Below are positions 28,260 to 37,424 of a DNA stretch of 64,000 bases, one piece after another. Below the pieces are notes generated by a model. It searched no databases, was not told the DNA's origin, and was given only the letters and a program-made list of their open reading frames with translations. Each line of letters begins with the position of its first letter. Positions within the stretch are counted from its first letter, which is position 1. This DNA is from Spirobacillus cienkowskii (GTDB lineage: Bacteria; Bdellovibrionota_B; Oligoflexia; Silvanigrellales; Silvanigrellaceae), in the NCBI RefSeq assembly GCF_037081835.1, contig NZ_CP146516.1, positions 953,501-1,017,500 on the forward strand. The letters run 5' to 3'. A program made the translations under genes and the position numbers.

Positions 28260-29198
28260 ATGTCTCATTCTCCTTTTTTTATTGTAAATCCTTACGCCAA
28301 AGCAGGAAATGCAAAAGAAATATGGGAACAGCACGTATTGCCTGAAGTGCTACGTTTATATCCAGGCGTATTGTGGAGTTATTCTCAAAGTTTTGAGCAT
28401 GGCGCATGTCTTGCGCTTCAGGCTGCTGAACAAGAAATAGAGACTGTTGTGGCTGTTGGTGGCGATGGAACTGTTAACTCTGTTGTGAATGGTTTGATGC
28501 AGCATAAATCAGTACAAAAGCCGACTTTGGCATGTATTCCTTTAGGCACTGGTTGTGATTTTGTAAAATCTCTTAATATTCCACTCGATTTTAAGGTGGC
28601 TCTCTTTTGTATTCGCCTCGGCCATAAAATTGATTGTGATGTTGGATGTGTCGATTATACCAACCCAATTCAAGGGGATTCATCCAAATATTTTATTAAT
28701 GTTGCAGGATATGGAGCTAACGGGGAAGTTGCGCAGTGGGTGGATCAATCACGGCAGCATTTTGGATCGAAGCCCACTTATCTTGCTGCAGTATTGTCCG
28801 TTATTTTTAAAAATATGGCTTATCCCACTCAAATTGCTTTTAACGATGAAGAATTTAGCAGTGTGCCATTAAAGGCATTATTTGTTTGTAATGGTAGTTT
28901 TTGTGGTGGTGGAATGTGTCCTTCGCCTAAAGCGAGCTTAAGCTCTGGATTTTTATCTGTTGTCGCTGTTGAAAATATGAATATATTTGAAAATATTTTT
29001 TATCTAAGTCGCCTTTATTCAGGAAATTATCAAGGTATTGAGAAAAAAATAACTGTAAAACAGGTGCAAAGTTTGCAGGTCACGTCAATGATTGAAGACG
29101 AGGTGTATGGAGATTGCGATGGGGAGTCTTTTTTACTAAAAACGGCAAAGTTTTACTTAAAGCCAAAAGCATTGCAAGTGTATTCAAATTTACTTTGA
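28260..29198 (+). CDS. Diacylglycerol/lipid kinase family protein
   Basis: Lipid kinase of the DagK/YegS family (312 aa). The nucleotide-binding motif VVAVGGDGTVNSVVNGL holds the diagnostic GGDGT (67-71), preceded by FFIVNPYAKAG (the N-P-x-x-G start) and followed by CIPLGTGCDFVKSLNIP (the PlGTgNDfar block, with Cys in place of Asn). Members phosphorylate diacylglycerol or related lipids at the inner membrane. AGGAAA lies before the ATG, inside the end of the pyruvate-kinase-like gene, so the pair is an operon. The 3' end overlaps the convergent MazG-like gene by 9 bp. Confidence 0.9.
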   Translation: MSHSPFFIVNPYAKAGNAKEIWEQHVLPEVLRLYPGVLWSYSQSFEHGACLALQAAEQEIETVVAVGGDGTVNSVVNGLMQHKSVQKPTLACIPLGTGCDFVKSLNIPLDFKVALFCIRLGHKIDCDVGCVDYTNPIQGDSSKYFINVAGYGANGEVAQWVDQSRQHFGSKPTYLAAVLSVIFKNMAYPTQIAFNDEEFSSVPLKALFVCNGSFCGGGMCPSPKASLSSGFLSVVAVENMNIFENIFYLSRLYSGNYQGIEKKITVKQVQSLQVTSMIEDEVYGDCDGESFLLKTAKFYLKPKALQVYSNLL

Positions 29199-29540
29199 GG
29201 TTTTAATTTTACCCATTTTGCCTTGTAAGCGTCTTTCTTCAATAATTTTTAACTTGTCAGCCACGGCCTGTTCAAGATTTATTTTCCTACAATTACAATA
29301 GTTTATTAATGAAATAAAAACATCAGCGGCCTCTTCTGCTAAGTGATTTGCATTGAGGGGGAGTGAGGGGTTACGCCAAATTTTTTTTTCAATGTTTGCA
29401 AGTTCTCCAGTTTCTCCACAAAGCTCTAAAGAAAAAAATTGCGGTGAGCGTTCTTCAAACGCATTACTTTGATAATTATCAAACTCTTTTTGGATTGTTT
29501 GTAACCCTTGAACACATGGTTCTGGTAGTTTTGGGAACAT
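29190..29540 (-). CDS. MazG-like nucleotide pyrophosphohydrolase
   Basis: Small all-alpha pyrophosphohydrolase (116 aa) of the MazG/dUTPase-like superfamily, which cleaves non-canonical NTPs or dCTP to the monophosphate. The metal-binding motif is split as usual: ELCGETGELANIEKKIW (the ExxE half) and LAEEAADVFISLINY (the EExxD half). A strong AGGAGG lies 4 bases before the ATG. Its stop lies inside the end of the convergent lipid-kinase gene. The substrate cannot be assigned; a house-cleaning role is likely. Confidence 0.88.
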   Translation of the reverse strand: MFPKLPEPCVQGLQTIQKEFDNYQSNAFEERSPQFFSLELCGETGELANIEKKIWRNPSLPLNANHLAEEAADVFISLINYCNCRKINLEQAVADKLKIIEERRLQGKMGKIKTSK

Positions 29541-29687
29541 TTTGCCTCCTAATAAACTTTAATGACTGCCAATAAGTTATCAATGCCGCAAAAGTTTACT
29601 ACCTGGTAAATTTTATTTTTGCAAAAGAATCCGATACCTGGTTGTGTCATAAACAAGACTGTTAGTTTTATTTTGAAAGCGGATGAA

Positions 29688-30764
29688 ATGTTTTCATTTT
29701 TGAAAAGCAATTCAATAAGAATTAAATTATGGGTATTAATATTTTCTATCCAGTTTTTTGTTGCTTTTTATGCAGTTGTTTTGATTTTTATTGATAATAT
29801 TCAAGGATTAATAAGTATTTTTGTTTATTTTATTGTTATTTGTTTTTCTTTAGCAATCATTATTGTTAATCGTTTATTACTCTCAAATTTAAACAAAAAA
29901 ATATATAATACTTCAGACGAAATTTCAGAATCATGTAAACATGGTGATGACTATTTATTATCAATTAAAAATAATTTGACAAAATTTATTTCACTAACAG
30001 GAAGTCAGTTAGATGGATTAAACGAAAGCGCAAAGTTAATGAAAAATATTTCTGAAATGTTAACAGAAACTACGAGTAACGCAGAAGTTTGTAAAGAGAT
30101 GTCTGACAAAGTGACACGGGATGTTAATGATGGCAATGAAATTATGCAAAAAATGGTTGATGCTGTGTTAACAATCGAAAAAACAAAAGATGACTTATCA
30201 GAAATTTCAAACCTAATTAAACAAATTAGTAATGATACTTCAACAATACATACTATTGTATCAACTACTGAATTATTGTCTTTAAATGCATCGATAGAAG
30301 CCGCCAAAGCAGGCGAAAAAGGAAAAGGATTTTCTGTTGTTGCTGAAGAAGTTGGTAATTTGGCTAAACTAAGTGGTCGCGAAGCAAAAGAAATTGAAGA
30401 TATTATTTTAAAAAGTCAAAATGAGATTTTAAAAATAATTGATTTAAATCAGACACGAGTGGATCTAGGAAAAAAAGCGAGCAGTGATGCTTTAGCGGTG
30501 TTTACTGCTATCAAATCGGAGATGTTTGGAATTTCTAGTCGCTCAGAAAATATTAGAGCTGCGACATGGGAACAAAAAATTGGAATTGATCAAATGACTC
30601 AAGGTAATTTTGATATTAAAAATATTTTGAAAAAAAATATAACAGATACAGTTAATTTATTAAAAGTTTATAATTTAAATTTTAATAATTTCAATAACAT
30701 TAAAGAAGTTGCTGATATTTTAAAAGAATACTGGTCTGGAGAGCAAGATAATGACCAAAAATGA
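29688..30764 (+). CDS. MCP-like signalling protein without sensor domain
   Basis: Chemoreceptor-type protein of 358 aa. Two TM helices (about 13-35 and 39-62) follow each other with almost no loop, so there is no periplasmic ligand-binding domain. The rest is a cytoplasmic signalling coiled coil with the tip [19 protein letters not shown] and [20 protein letters not shown]. The start is ATG 29688; a TTG at 29619 extends the frame but lacks a ribosome site. The gene overlaps the next MCP-like gene by 14 bp, so the two products are made together and may form a complex. It could sense membrane state or act as an adaptor receptor. Confidence 0.88.
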   Translation: MFSFLKSNSIRIKLWVLIFSIQFFVAFYAVVLIFIDNIQGLISIFVYFIVICFSLAIIIVNRLLLSNLNKKIYNTSDEISESCKHGDDYLLSIKNNLTKFISLTGSQLDGLNESAKLMKNISEMLTETTSNAEVCKEMSDKVTRDVNDGNEIMQKMVDAVLTIEKTKDDLSEISNLIKQISNDTSTIHTIVSTTELLSLNASIEAAKAGEKGKGFSVVAEEVGNLAKLSGREAKEIEDIILKSQNEILKIIDLNQTRVDLGKKASSDALAVFTAIKSEMFGISSRSENIRAATWEQKIGIDQMTQGNFDIKNILKKNITDTVNLLKVYNLNFNNFNNIKEVADILKEYWSGEQDNDQK

Positions 30765-31953
30765 AAATATTGAACATCAAAACGCCGAAAATCAAAGCGT
30801 TGAAACTGAAAAAATTGAAACTGAAAAAATAAAAAAAACAGAAAAATTAGGTTTTAGAAATATTATATTAATTTCTGTACTTGTAACTAATTTATTAATT
30901 TGTTTTTCTTCGATATTATTTATTTATTTATTTGGATCAGGAACTCAAAATATCGCAAAGTATTTAATAGGCTCATTGTGTGTGACACTAATTCTTGAAT
31001 TAGCATTATTTTATTATCTTAATAAAATTAAAGAAAAATATTCTATGTTGGGCATATTATTTCAACAATATATTGAACGAAGTCATGTTACTATAGAAGA
31101 ATTTGTTTATCCTAAAAAAAATATAGCCAATTCTTTTAATAAGCAGTTTGATCTGATCAACCAAACTGCCGCTGCAATTTCAGAAATTACGCAAATGATG
31201 CATAGAACATCAGAGCAAATTAATGATTGTAAAGCAATTACAAAAAGCGCAGAGGATAGACTGACAAGTGGCAAATCTGTGATGGAACGCCTAGGCGAAG
31301 CAATTGAAGTTATTAAAATTGCGGCTGTAGATATGGATAAAATGTTTCAAGTTATCAATGAAATTAATATAAAATCTTTAGTTATAAGTGATATTGTTGC
31401 TAAAACAGAATTGCTTGCAATGAATGCGTCGATTGAGGCAGCTCGCGCAGGAGATCATGGTAAAGGATTTTCTGTTGTGTCGGAAGAAGTCCAAGTATTG
31501 GCTCAAACAAGTGGAAAGTCTGCAAAGCAAATTAAAGATTTGTTGAATCAAAGTTCAATTAAAGTCACGCAAATAATTCGAACCATGAACGAACGCATTA
31601 AAGAAGGCGAAATTATCAGTAAAAAGGCATTGGATGTATATAGTAGAACAAATGAAGGAGTGGAATCGCTGAAGGAGCAAATTCAAATTATTTATGAAGG
31701 CACTGAAATGCAAACAGGTGTTATGAAAACAATAGAAGGGTCGCTGACAAGTATTACAGAAAATATTGGCCTTAATAATAAACTTATTGCTGATGGCAAT
31801 GATTCCATCTCAAAGCTCATAGAGACCAACACACAGTTACTTCAGTTTGTTGAAGACATTGAAAAAGCTTTACTTGGAATTCAAGGTTTAAAAATGTTTC
31901 AAAAAACAAAAGGAAGTGAAGTTAGGCGAAATTTAAAAAGTATGGGTTTTTAA
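30751..31953 (+). CDS. MCP-like signalling protein without sensor domain
   Basis: Partner of the preceding gene (400 aa). A charged N-terminus of about 33 residues carries a short internal repeat ([15 protein letters not shown]). Two TM helices (about 35-60 and 65-88) with a very short loop follow, then a signalling domain with tip [19 protein letters not shown] and [20 protein letters not shown]. It is again a receptor with no periplasmic sensor. The tip differs in detail from the three-receptor cluster at 0.7-5.4 kb, so this pair is a separate lineage. The 3' end overlaps the convergent small gene by 4 bp. Confidence 0.88.
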   Translation: MTKNENIEHQNAENQSVETEKIETEKIKKTEKLGFRNIILISVLVTNLLICFSSILFIYLFGSGTQNIAKYLIGSLCVTLILELALFYYLNKIKEKYSMLGILFQQYIERSHVTIEEFVYPKKNIANSFNKQFDLINQTAAAISEITQMMHRTSEQINDCKAITKSAEDRLTSGKSVMERLGEAIEVIKIAAVDMDKMFQVINEINIKSLVISDIVAKTELLAMNASIEAARAGDHGKGFSVVSEEVQVLAQTSGKSAKQIKDLLNQSSIKVTQIIRTMNERIKEGEIISKKALDVYSRTNEGVESLKEQIQIIYEGTEMQTGVMKTIEGSLTSITENIGLNNKLIADGNDSISKLIETNTQLLQFVEDIEKALLGIQGLKMFQKTKGSEVRRNLKSMGF

Positions 31954-32213
31954 TTTGCAGCTGTTGGTTTTTCGTTAATTTGAACTAATGGAATGTCTTC
32001 TGCAGACTCCATAGATTCTACAATTTTCATTTTAAAACCATCTTCCATGTCAAAACTTTCTTCTATTAAAGAGAGTATTTTTTCAGTTGCATGTTTTGCA
32101 AAATTGGCTTCCTTAGCGTCATGGCAAGATGCTATTTCAATTTGCGAACCTTCTGGAGATTCACATAATAAAGTAAACTTTTTTCTAACCACTCCTGCAT
32201 AAAAATTAGACAT
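31950..32213 (-). CDS. Small conserved-looking protein of unknown function
   Basis: An 87-aa soluble, acidic protein with no signal peptide or membrane segment. It reads as a small alpha/beta domain: a beta-rich start (FTLLCESPEGSQIEIASC), a helix (EANFAKHATEKILSLIEESF), then a strand (FKMKIVES) and a loose tail. I do not recognise a family. AAGGAG lies 6 bases before the ATG, a good ribosome site, which is the main argument that it is real. The lipoprotein gene lies 37 bp upstream on the same strand. Confidence 0.7.
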   Translation of the reverse strand: MSNFYAGVVRKKFTLLCESPEGSQIEIASCHDAKEANFAKHATEKILSLIEESFDMEDGFKMKIVESMESAEDIPLVQINEKPTAAN

Positions 32214-32250
32214 ATATTCTCCTTGCTGTTAGCTAAAATAATAATTAAAA

Positions 32251-32982
32251 TTACTTAGATTTTTTTCTAAAAAAACTTGTTTTAGTATTTTTTGATGAGT
32301 TTTCTTTTTTGCTAAAAAAACCGCTCTTTTGTTTTGAATCTTGATTGTTGCGTTTTGAGAAAAATCCTTTTTTAGAATTTTCGGCTTGAGTTGCATAATT
32401 CTTTTTCAATTCGTCAGGATTTTTTCCAGACACGCCGCCACTAATAACGCCACCAGAAGAGTTGCCTCCAGCATTGGGTGGTGGCAGATAATATGTTGGT
32501 TGACGAGATTGAAATGCACCGGAAAGCGTGTTGCCGACCATGGCTCCCATTAAAAAAGGCGCCCAATAACTACCCGACGCACCACCTGATGATTGTCCCT
32601 CTTGTTGCGATGCCCCACCAGTTGCAGCGATTTCAATTTTATAGCCTTGTGTCATTTGCAAAATGGGTGTGCATTCATTGCTTTCTCGATTAAAGTGAAG
32701 TTGTGCAAAATCGTTTTGCGAGTTTGCTGCGGGTTCAATTTGCATCATTTGCAAATTTTTTAACGTTAATGGGTTGGGTAGGGCTTTGCCCGCGGTTGCA
32801 GCGGTATGAAATACTGAGTATTTTTGCTTTGCTTCATTAAAGGTTACTTTAATCACACGAACATCGGATGTTGGACATGATGCTGCGGTGAGAGCTGTAT
32901 TTTGATTTTGAATCGCAGGATTGTCAAAACAACCTGTAATCAATAAAGTTGTGATTAAAATTGATGACGAAATTCTGTGCAT
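32251..32982 (-). CDS. Lipoprotein with GFFSK repeats at the C-terminus
   Basis: Exported lipoprotein of 243 aa. The signal peptide ends in a clear lipobox (LLITGC, Cys18), and the mature protein starts FDNPA. A globular part (to about 120) is followed by a Gly/Ser/Ala-rich stretch with a hydrophobic WAPFLMGAMVGN segment, and a highly basic tail with three copies of a G/S-FFSK/RK element (KKGFFSKRN, KSGFFSKKEN, KTSFFRKKSK). Neighbours give no hint of function. Repeated basic motifs may bind a polyanion such as peptidoglycan, LPS or nucleic acid; this is speculation. Confidence 0.82.
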   Translation of the reverse strand: MHRISSSILITTLLITGCFDNPAIQNQNTALTAASCPTSDVRVIKVTFNEAKQKYSVFHTAATAGKALPNPLTLKNLQMMQIEPAANSQNDFAQLHFNRESNECTPILQMTQGYKIEIAATGGASQQEGQSSGGASGSYWAPFLMGAMVGNTLSGAFQSRQPTYYLPPPNAGGNSSGGVISGGVSGKNPDELKKNYATQAENSKKGFFSKRNNQDSKQKSGFFSKKENSSKNTKTSFFRKKSK

Positions 32983-33171
32983 TGCTAAACCCTTTCAAGC
33001 AGTATTTAATATTTTATGAATTGCTTGCAATACTGTCTTAATTTTTTCCTAGCATAAGTTGTATTTGATGTCGAATGTGATTGAGAATTCATAAAAAAAT
33101 TTAAAAATTTTAGATATTTAAATTTTTAAATTTTTTCATAAATTTTTTTCTTCGTACAGTTAAAGTGAGTA

Positions 33172-33197
33172 CTCATTTGTTCTGTAGAACAAATGAG
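33172..33197. repeat. Perfect 11-bp stem-loop in the 3' flank of mdh
   Basis: CTCATTTGTTC (33172-33182), loop TGTA, GAACAAATGAG (33187-33197). It lies 29 bp beyond the mdh stop on the minus strand. No T run follows on either strand, so it is not a standard intrinsic terminator; it may stabilise the mRNA end or be a protein site. The rest of the 243-bp gap (32983-33225) is very AT-rich and shows no gene. Confidence 0.6.
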
Positions 33198-33225
33198 ATT
33201 TGCCAAAAGATTACATAAAAAATGA

Positions 33226-34170
33226 TTACAAATTACTCAAAGCTATTTTTCTAACTTCGAGATAAGCAGTATGTGCGGCTTTAAGCGCGGCTTTTTCGTC
33301 GGAAGAGAGATCAATTTCAAAAACTTTTTCAGCACCTTTATTTGTTAATTTAACTGGTACACAAAGACAAGCTCCCTCAGAAATTCCATACTCGCCTTTT
33401 AATTCTACAGAACAAGGTAAAATTCTGCCTTGGTTGAGTATGATACTTTCGACCATTGCAGTGACTCCAAATCCTGGAGCAACCCACGCCGATGTGCCAA
33501 TCAATTCTGTAAGTTCTGCACCGCCTCGCTTGGTTTTACTTACCACTTCAGCAATTTGTTCTGAGTTGAGAAGTTTATTAAGAGGAACGCCGCCGACAGT
33601 TGCGGTGCTCACAACAGGAACCATGTCTTTATCAGTGTGGGCACCCAATACAATGGCAGAAACATCTTTAATGTGAACATTTAAGGTACGGGCAATATTG
33701 CTACGAAAACGAGAGGAGTCTAAAACCCCAGACATTCCGAGTACACGTTCTCTTGGAAAATTTGTTACCTTTTGAGCAACAGTCAGCATTGCGTCAAGTG
33801 GATTAGAAACAAGAATTAAAATGCAATTAGGAGCATAACGTTTAATATTTTCGCAAACAGCTTTAACAATTCCTGCGTTAATACCAACTAATTCTTCGCG
33901 AGTTTGTCCGGGTTTACGCGGAACACCGGCAGTGACAACGACAACATCAGAATCTTGCATTTGAGAAGAATCATCAGTTGCGATAAAGCTCGCATTAAAA
34001 CCTGCAAAAGCACCGCCTTGGGCAAGATCAAGAGCGCGTCCTTGTGCGACATTTGGTTTTAAATCAATTAAAACTAAATCAGCCAATTCTTTTTGTGCAC
34101 ACCATTGAACCACAGAAGCTCCAACATTTCCTGCAGCTCCAACAACCGTAATTTTAGGTCTTTTAAACAT
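33226..34170 (-). CDS. mdh: Malate dehydrogenase
   Basis: NAD-dependent malate dehydrogenase of the LDH-like type (314 aa). Rossmann motif VVGAAGNVGASVV at 9-21 with Asp35 (LIDL) for NAD. Substrate arginines are in GVPRKPGQTREEL (R85, R91), and D151/R154 lie in LDSSRFR. The catalytic His is H178 in LGAHTDKDMVPV; family members usually read GGHGDxMVP, so the loop here has one extra residue. GAGGAG lies 6 bases before ATG 34170, so the longer frame starting at 34212 is rejected. MDH rather than LDH is inferred from the R at position 85. Confidence 0.93.
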   Translation of the reverse strand: MFKRPKITVVGAAGNVGASVVQWCAQKELADLVLIDLKPNVAQGRALDLAQGGAFAGFNASFIATDDSSQMQDSDVVVVTAGVPRKPGQTREELVGINAGIVKAVCENIKRYAPNCILILVSNPLDAMLTVAQKVTNFPRERVLGMSGVLDSSRFRSNIARTLNVHIKDVSAIVLGAHTDKDMVPVVSTATVGGVPLNKLLNSEQIAEVVSKTKRGGAELTELIGTSAWVAPGFGVTAMVESIILNQGRILPCSVELKGEYGISEGACLCVPVKLTNKGAEKVFEIDLSSDEKAALKAAHTAYLEVRKIALSNL

Positions 34171-34232
34171 TTTAAGCTCCTCTGGTAAAGAAACAGATAA
34201 TGAAACAAACAATAAACTCGCAGAGAATAATG

Positions 34233-34255
34233 CTTGTTTTTTTTTTTAAAACAAG
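34233..34255. repeat. 8-bp stem-loop in the 3' flank of ubiE
   Basis: CTTGTTTT (34233-34240), loop of seven T, AAAACAAG (34248-34255), 7 bp beyond the ubiE stop on the minus strand. On that strand the loop is A-rich and no T run follows, so a standard terminator is not clear. It lies in the mdh upstream region as well. Confidence 0.45.
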
Positions 34256-34262
34256 TTGTGGG

Positions 34263-35003
34263 TTATTTTTTTACAGCTTTGAAAAGTCGAGTCGCTCCAG
34301 AGAGCCATTGAATTTGTTCTATTTGATGAAAACCTGCTGTTTGTAGCATATTTTCAAAATCATGGCCAGATGGCATAGTTGAAACGCTTTGTGGTAAATA
34401 TTCATACGCTGACTTATCAGAAAATAATCCACCAATTTTTGGTAGAATTTTTTTAAAATAAAAATCAAAAAATTTTGAAATAAAATTATTTTCAGCCTGA
34501 AAAAATTCAAGTACAAAAAGAGTTCCACCCTTTTTTAAAACACGATTAAACTCTTGCAATGCACCTTCACGGTTGTCGACATTGCGCAGTCCAAAGGAAA
34601 TTGTAATACAATCCGCAGACTCAGACTCTGTAGGTAGTTTTTCTGCTGATGCTTGAAAAAATTGAATATCTGAATAATTTTTTGCAACGGCGCGAATTCG
34701 TGCCTGTTCAAGCATGCCTGATGAAATATCAAAACCAACAAGTTGGTTGTAGTCTTTACGTCTTGATTTGGTGCTAAATAAAACATCTCCTGTGCCACAC
34801 GCAACGTCATAAATAATTCCATTTTGCGCATGAATAGTTGGTAGCAAAGAGATCATTTTATTTCGCCATTGAACATCTTGTCCAGCAGAAAGAATGCGAT
34901 TTAAAAAATCATATCTTTTTGAGATTTTATCAAACATATTTTGAATTTTTAATGATTTTTCGCTTAATTGAATAGGGTTATTATGAATTTGTTTAAATTT
35001 CAC
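34263..35003 (-). CDS. ubiE: Quinone biosynthesis C-methyltransferase UbiE/MenG
   Basis: SAM-dependent methyltransferase (246 aa) for the last C-methylation in mena- or ubiquinone synthesis. Family motifs: MFDKISKRYDFLNRILSAGQD near the N-terminus, VACGTGDVL (SAM loop), FQASAEKLP, ITISFGLRNVDN and MPSGHDFENMLQTAGF. The N-terminal MFDxIAxRYD-like signature is specific for UbiE/MenG. AGGAG lies 11 bases before the ATG within the end of cobU; the two genes overlap by 11 bp. Which quinone is made cannot be read from this gene. Confidence 0.93.
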   Translation of the reverse strand: MKFKQIHNNPIQLSEKSLKIQNMFDKISKRYDFLNRILSAGQDVQWRNKMISLLPTIHAQNGIIYDVACGTGDVLFSTKSRRKDYNQLVGFDISSGMLEQARIRAVAKNYSDIQFFQASAEKLPTESESADCITISFGLRNVDNREGALQEFNRVLKKGGTLFVLEFFQAENNFISKFFDFYFKKILPKIGGLFSDKSAYEYLPQSVSTMPSGHDFENMLQTAGFHQIEQIQWLSGATRLFKAVKK

Positions 35004-35655
35004 TTTGATCTCCTGCGTGAGAATTGAGCTTAGAAATTATATAATTTTCATTTATAATACCAAGAGGGCAAAAACCGTTAAGAAAATTTTGTGAAGAGTC
35101 TTTTAGCAAAATATTTTGGCCTGCAATACTGAAAGAAACACAAAGTGCCTCGTTGCCTAACGCTTGGTTCAAGTGCCCAAGTGCTTCTCTAAACACTCTG
35201 CCCGATTCTGTACTTGGTGTCACTCCCTGTCCTACTTCATTTGAAACTACAAGTACAGGGAATTGCAGTGTCGTAAGCTTTTTAATAAAATAATTAAATT
35301 CTGTTTCTAAATGTTTCAGCAATTGAAAGTGAGAGTAGAGTTGCGCATTTTGCGCAATTAACCAGCCCATCCATAACGATAAACAGTCGATGATTAAAAC
35401 TTCAGCATTGTGTTCTTGGCAATAATTGACAACGCTATCAATGCTAACGGGGTATTCAATTGTTGTCCAATGATCAGGTCTTCGTTGTCGATGCTTATTG
35501 ATACGCAATTCCCATTCCGGCGAATTTTCAATTTGCCCTCCGGTAGCATAATAAACAACCTTTTGCCAATTTTTAGCACAGTTTTCTGCAAATAAACTTT
35601 TGCCAGATTGACTGCCTCCTAAAAATAAACAAAGTTTAGAACGCACATTATTCAT
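34993..35655 (-). CDS. cobU: Adenosylcobinamide kinase/guanylyltransferase
   Basis: Bifunctional enzyme of cobalamin assembly (220 aa) that phosphorylates adenosylcobinamide and then attaches GMP. Visible are the P-loop LFLGGSQSGKSLFAE, the YYATGG block, HRQRRPDHWTTIEYP (guanylylated His region), VLIIDCLSLWMGWLI (Walker B) and VSNEVGQGVTPSTESGRVFREALGHLNQ, all typical. The C-terminal motif differs slightly from the usual VAGLPL. AGGA lies 8 bases before the ATG. The upstream M28-type gene ends 4 bp away, so all three minus genes (M28, cobU, ubiE) probably share one mRNA. Cobalamin is needed by the MetH encoded at 46545. Confidence 0.93.
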   Translation of the reverse strand: MNNVRSKLCLFLGGSQSGKSLFAENCAKNWQKVVYYATGGQIENSPEWELRINKHRQRRPDHWTTIEYPVSIDSVVNYCQEHNAEVLIIDCLSLWMGWLIAQNAQLYSHFQLLKHLETEFNYFIKKLTTLQFPVLVVSNEVGQGVTPSTESGRVFREALGHLNQALGNEALCVSFSIAGQNILLKDSSQNFLNGFCPLGIINENYIISKLNSHAGDQSEI

Positions 35656-35659
35656 TTTT

Positions 35660-36649
35660 TTAAATCCTATGTGTATTTAAAAATTCCAGTATAGTTTCTC
35701 CTAAATTTGCAATAGCTTCATAAGAAATAATATCTGGTGTGTCGCGGCTTGTGTGCCATTCTTTTGTATTTTTCCAATCGATAATATGCAAAGAGGGAAT
35801 ATTAAGTGACAGAAAAGAAATGTGATCATCTTCAACTGTAAAGTCTGCTTTAGAAATTTTAATTTTTTTTGCAGAGTTGATAAAGAGTTGTGAATATGTT
35901 TCGTCTGATCCGTGCGAAATTGAAAGATATTGATTTTTATGTCCAATCATGTCAAGTATAAGTACTAATTTAATTGGATTATGATTATAAGTATATTGTC
36001 CATTTTTCTTTTTTAATTTTTTAACAAATTCTCGTGAACCATATAAGTTGTCCTGAATACCTAAAAAATTTTCACCATCAAACCAATCATTTAAAAAAGC
36101 CTCTTCTCCATCAAAAAATGCAAGAACAATATCGCAAGCACCTAAACTTTTTTCATGGAATTTTTGTTCTTTAAGGACACGTGCTAATTCAATGAGCAGG
36201 ACAGTTGAAGAACCACCATCGTTGGCACCAACAAATTTAAAAGATTTGAAATACTTGGTATCGTAATGGCCCCCTAATAAAATCGTGCACGGAGCGTGTC
36301 CTTTTTTTTCTGCAACAACATTGATACCTTCTATTTTAATTGTTGTTTTTCCGTTAGATTGCGAGCCACCAAATTTTTCTGAATAAAAATTAGGAACAGT
36401 TGCGTTAAATTTAAGCAACTTTGGTTTCCAGCCAACTTGTTTAAGATTTTCAGTAATTTCATGAGCAATTTTTGTTTGTGCCGCTGATCCCATTGGATGT
36501 GCTTCAGCGGTAAACCAATTCATCGTTTTTTCTAGATTATTGATTGAAAAAGCAGGTTTTTTTTGAAATGATACGTAATTGGGATGCGCATTTTTTAAGT
36601 AAAGTAACCCTAAAAAAAGATGAAACCAAATACATAAGGTCTTTCTCAC
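35660..36649 (-). CDS. Glutaminyl-peptide-cyclotransferase-like M28 zinc protein
   Basis: Exported M28-family zinc protein (329 aa). Residues 1-22 are a signal peptide. Zinc site: LLGGHYDTKYF (His, Asp), GANDGGSSTVLLIELARVL (bridging Asp), AFFDGEEAF (Glu pair) and DHISFLSLNIPSLHIIDW, then EWHTSRDTPD. The combination of HYDTK, GANDGG, DGEEAF and the final HTxxDT matches glutaminyl cyclases, which form N-terminal pyroglutamate, better than aminopeptidases. The start is a GTG at 36649, with AAAGGAG 10 bases upstream inside the surE gene. Its start codon is only one base away from the divergent surE start. Confidence 0.87.
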   Translation of the reverse strand: MRKTLCIWFHLFLGLLYLKNAHPNYVSFQKKPAFSINNLEKTMNWFTAEAHPMGSAAQTKIAHEITENLKQVGWKPKLLKFNATVPNFYSEKFGGSQSNGKTTIKIEGINVVAEKKGHAPCTILLGGHYDTKYFKSFKFVGANDGGSSTVLLIELARVLKEQKFHEKSLGACDIVLAFFDGEEAFLNDWFDGENFLGIQDNLYGSREFVKKLKKKNGQYTYNHNPIKLVLILDMIGHKNQYLSISHGSDETYSQLFINSAKKIKISKADFTVEDDHISFLSLNIPSLHIIDWKNTKEWHTSRDTPDIISYEAIANLGETILEFLNTHRI

Positions 36650-36650
36650 T

Positions 36651-37424
36651 ATGCACTTACTCCTTTGTAACGATGATGGCTATAAAGCTAAAGGCATCCA
36701 GGTCTTAGCAAAATATCTTAAGACACTTGGGCATAAAATAACAGTAGTTGCCCCAAATGGCGAACGAAGCGCCCAATCTCATGCGATGACATTTTATCAA
36801 CCTTTGCGAGTTCGAGAAGTTTCTGAACATTGTTTTGCTGTTGATGGCACACCCGCAGATTGTGCTGCGTTAGCTTTAACGCAAATTCTTTGTGAAGACC
36901 CACCTGATTTTGTTGTGTCAGGCATTAATCACGGTTTAAACGTAGGCGTTGATGTGAATTACAGTGGGACTGTTGGCGCAGCAACAGAAGCCGCTCTTAT
37001 GGGGTTTAAGGCGATTGCTGTTTCTGCAGACACAGAAAACTTATCTGACGAACAATTACAACATATTTTTGAACAATCTGCTAAAATTGTTGGACAAATA
37101 ATTCAAAATGCCTTTTCATTCGATTGGCCAAATATGGAGGTGTTGAATGTCAATGTGCCGCAAAATGCAGAGAAAATTGCGATTGCAGAATGCGGTGGTG
37201 CATCTTTGTATGAACCGCATATTGAGGAGATGAAGCCAGTTAAAGGCACGGGAATGAAAATTTACTTGATTGGTGGCTTTTCTCGTCATATGCCTGATGA
37301 CGCGTCGCAGGATGTTTCTTTGGTGTCAAGTGGTTTTATTACATTAAGCTTTGTAAAAGCTAAACAAAGCTCAACAGAAACAAATAAAAATCTTGCAAAT
37401 ATTGTTGGTATTTTAAAATTATGA
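36651..37424 (+). CDS. surE: 5'/3'-nucleotidase SurE
   Basis: Survival protein E, a divalent-metal nucleotidase/exopolyphosphatase (257 aa). N-terminal LLCNDDGYKAKGIQVL carries the paired Asp metal ligands (NDDG), AQSHAMTF the conserved Ser, and VSGINHGLNVGVDVNYSGTVGAATEAALMG the Asn and signature block. Length is normal. AAGG lies 10 bases before the ATG, inside the divergent M28 gene's signal-peptide codons. The kamA gene overlaps the end by 4 bp (ATGA). Confidence 0.94.
   Translation: MHLLLCNDDGYKAKGIQVLAKYLKTLGHKITVVAPNGERSAQSHAMTFYQPLRVREVSEHCFAVDGTPADCAALALTQILCEDPPDFVVSGINHGLNVGVDVNYSGTVGAATEAALMGFKAIAVSADTENLSDEQLQHIFEQSAKIVGQIIQNAFSFDWPNMEVLNVNVPQNAEKIAIAECGGASLYEPHIEEMKPVKGTGMKIYLIGGFSRHMPDDASQDVSLVSSGFITLSFVKAKQSSTETNKNLANIVGILKL

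Noticed and set aside
29619-29687. TTG-initiated extension of the MCP-like gene and a CCGATA motif within it as sigma-28 promoter
   Set aside because: No ribosome site for the TTG. The TCCGATAC near 29630 has no TAAA 15 bases upstream, so the promoter was not called.
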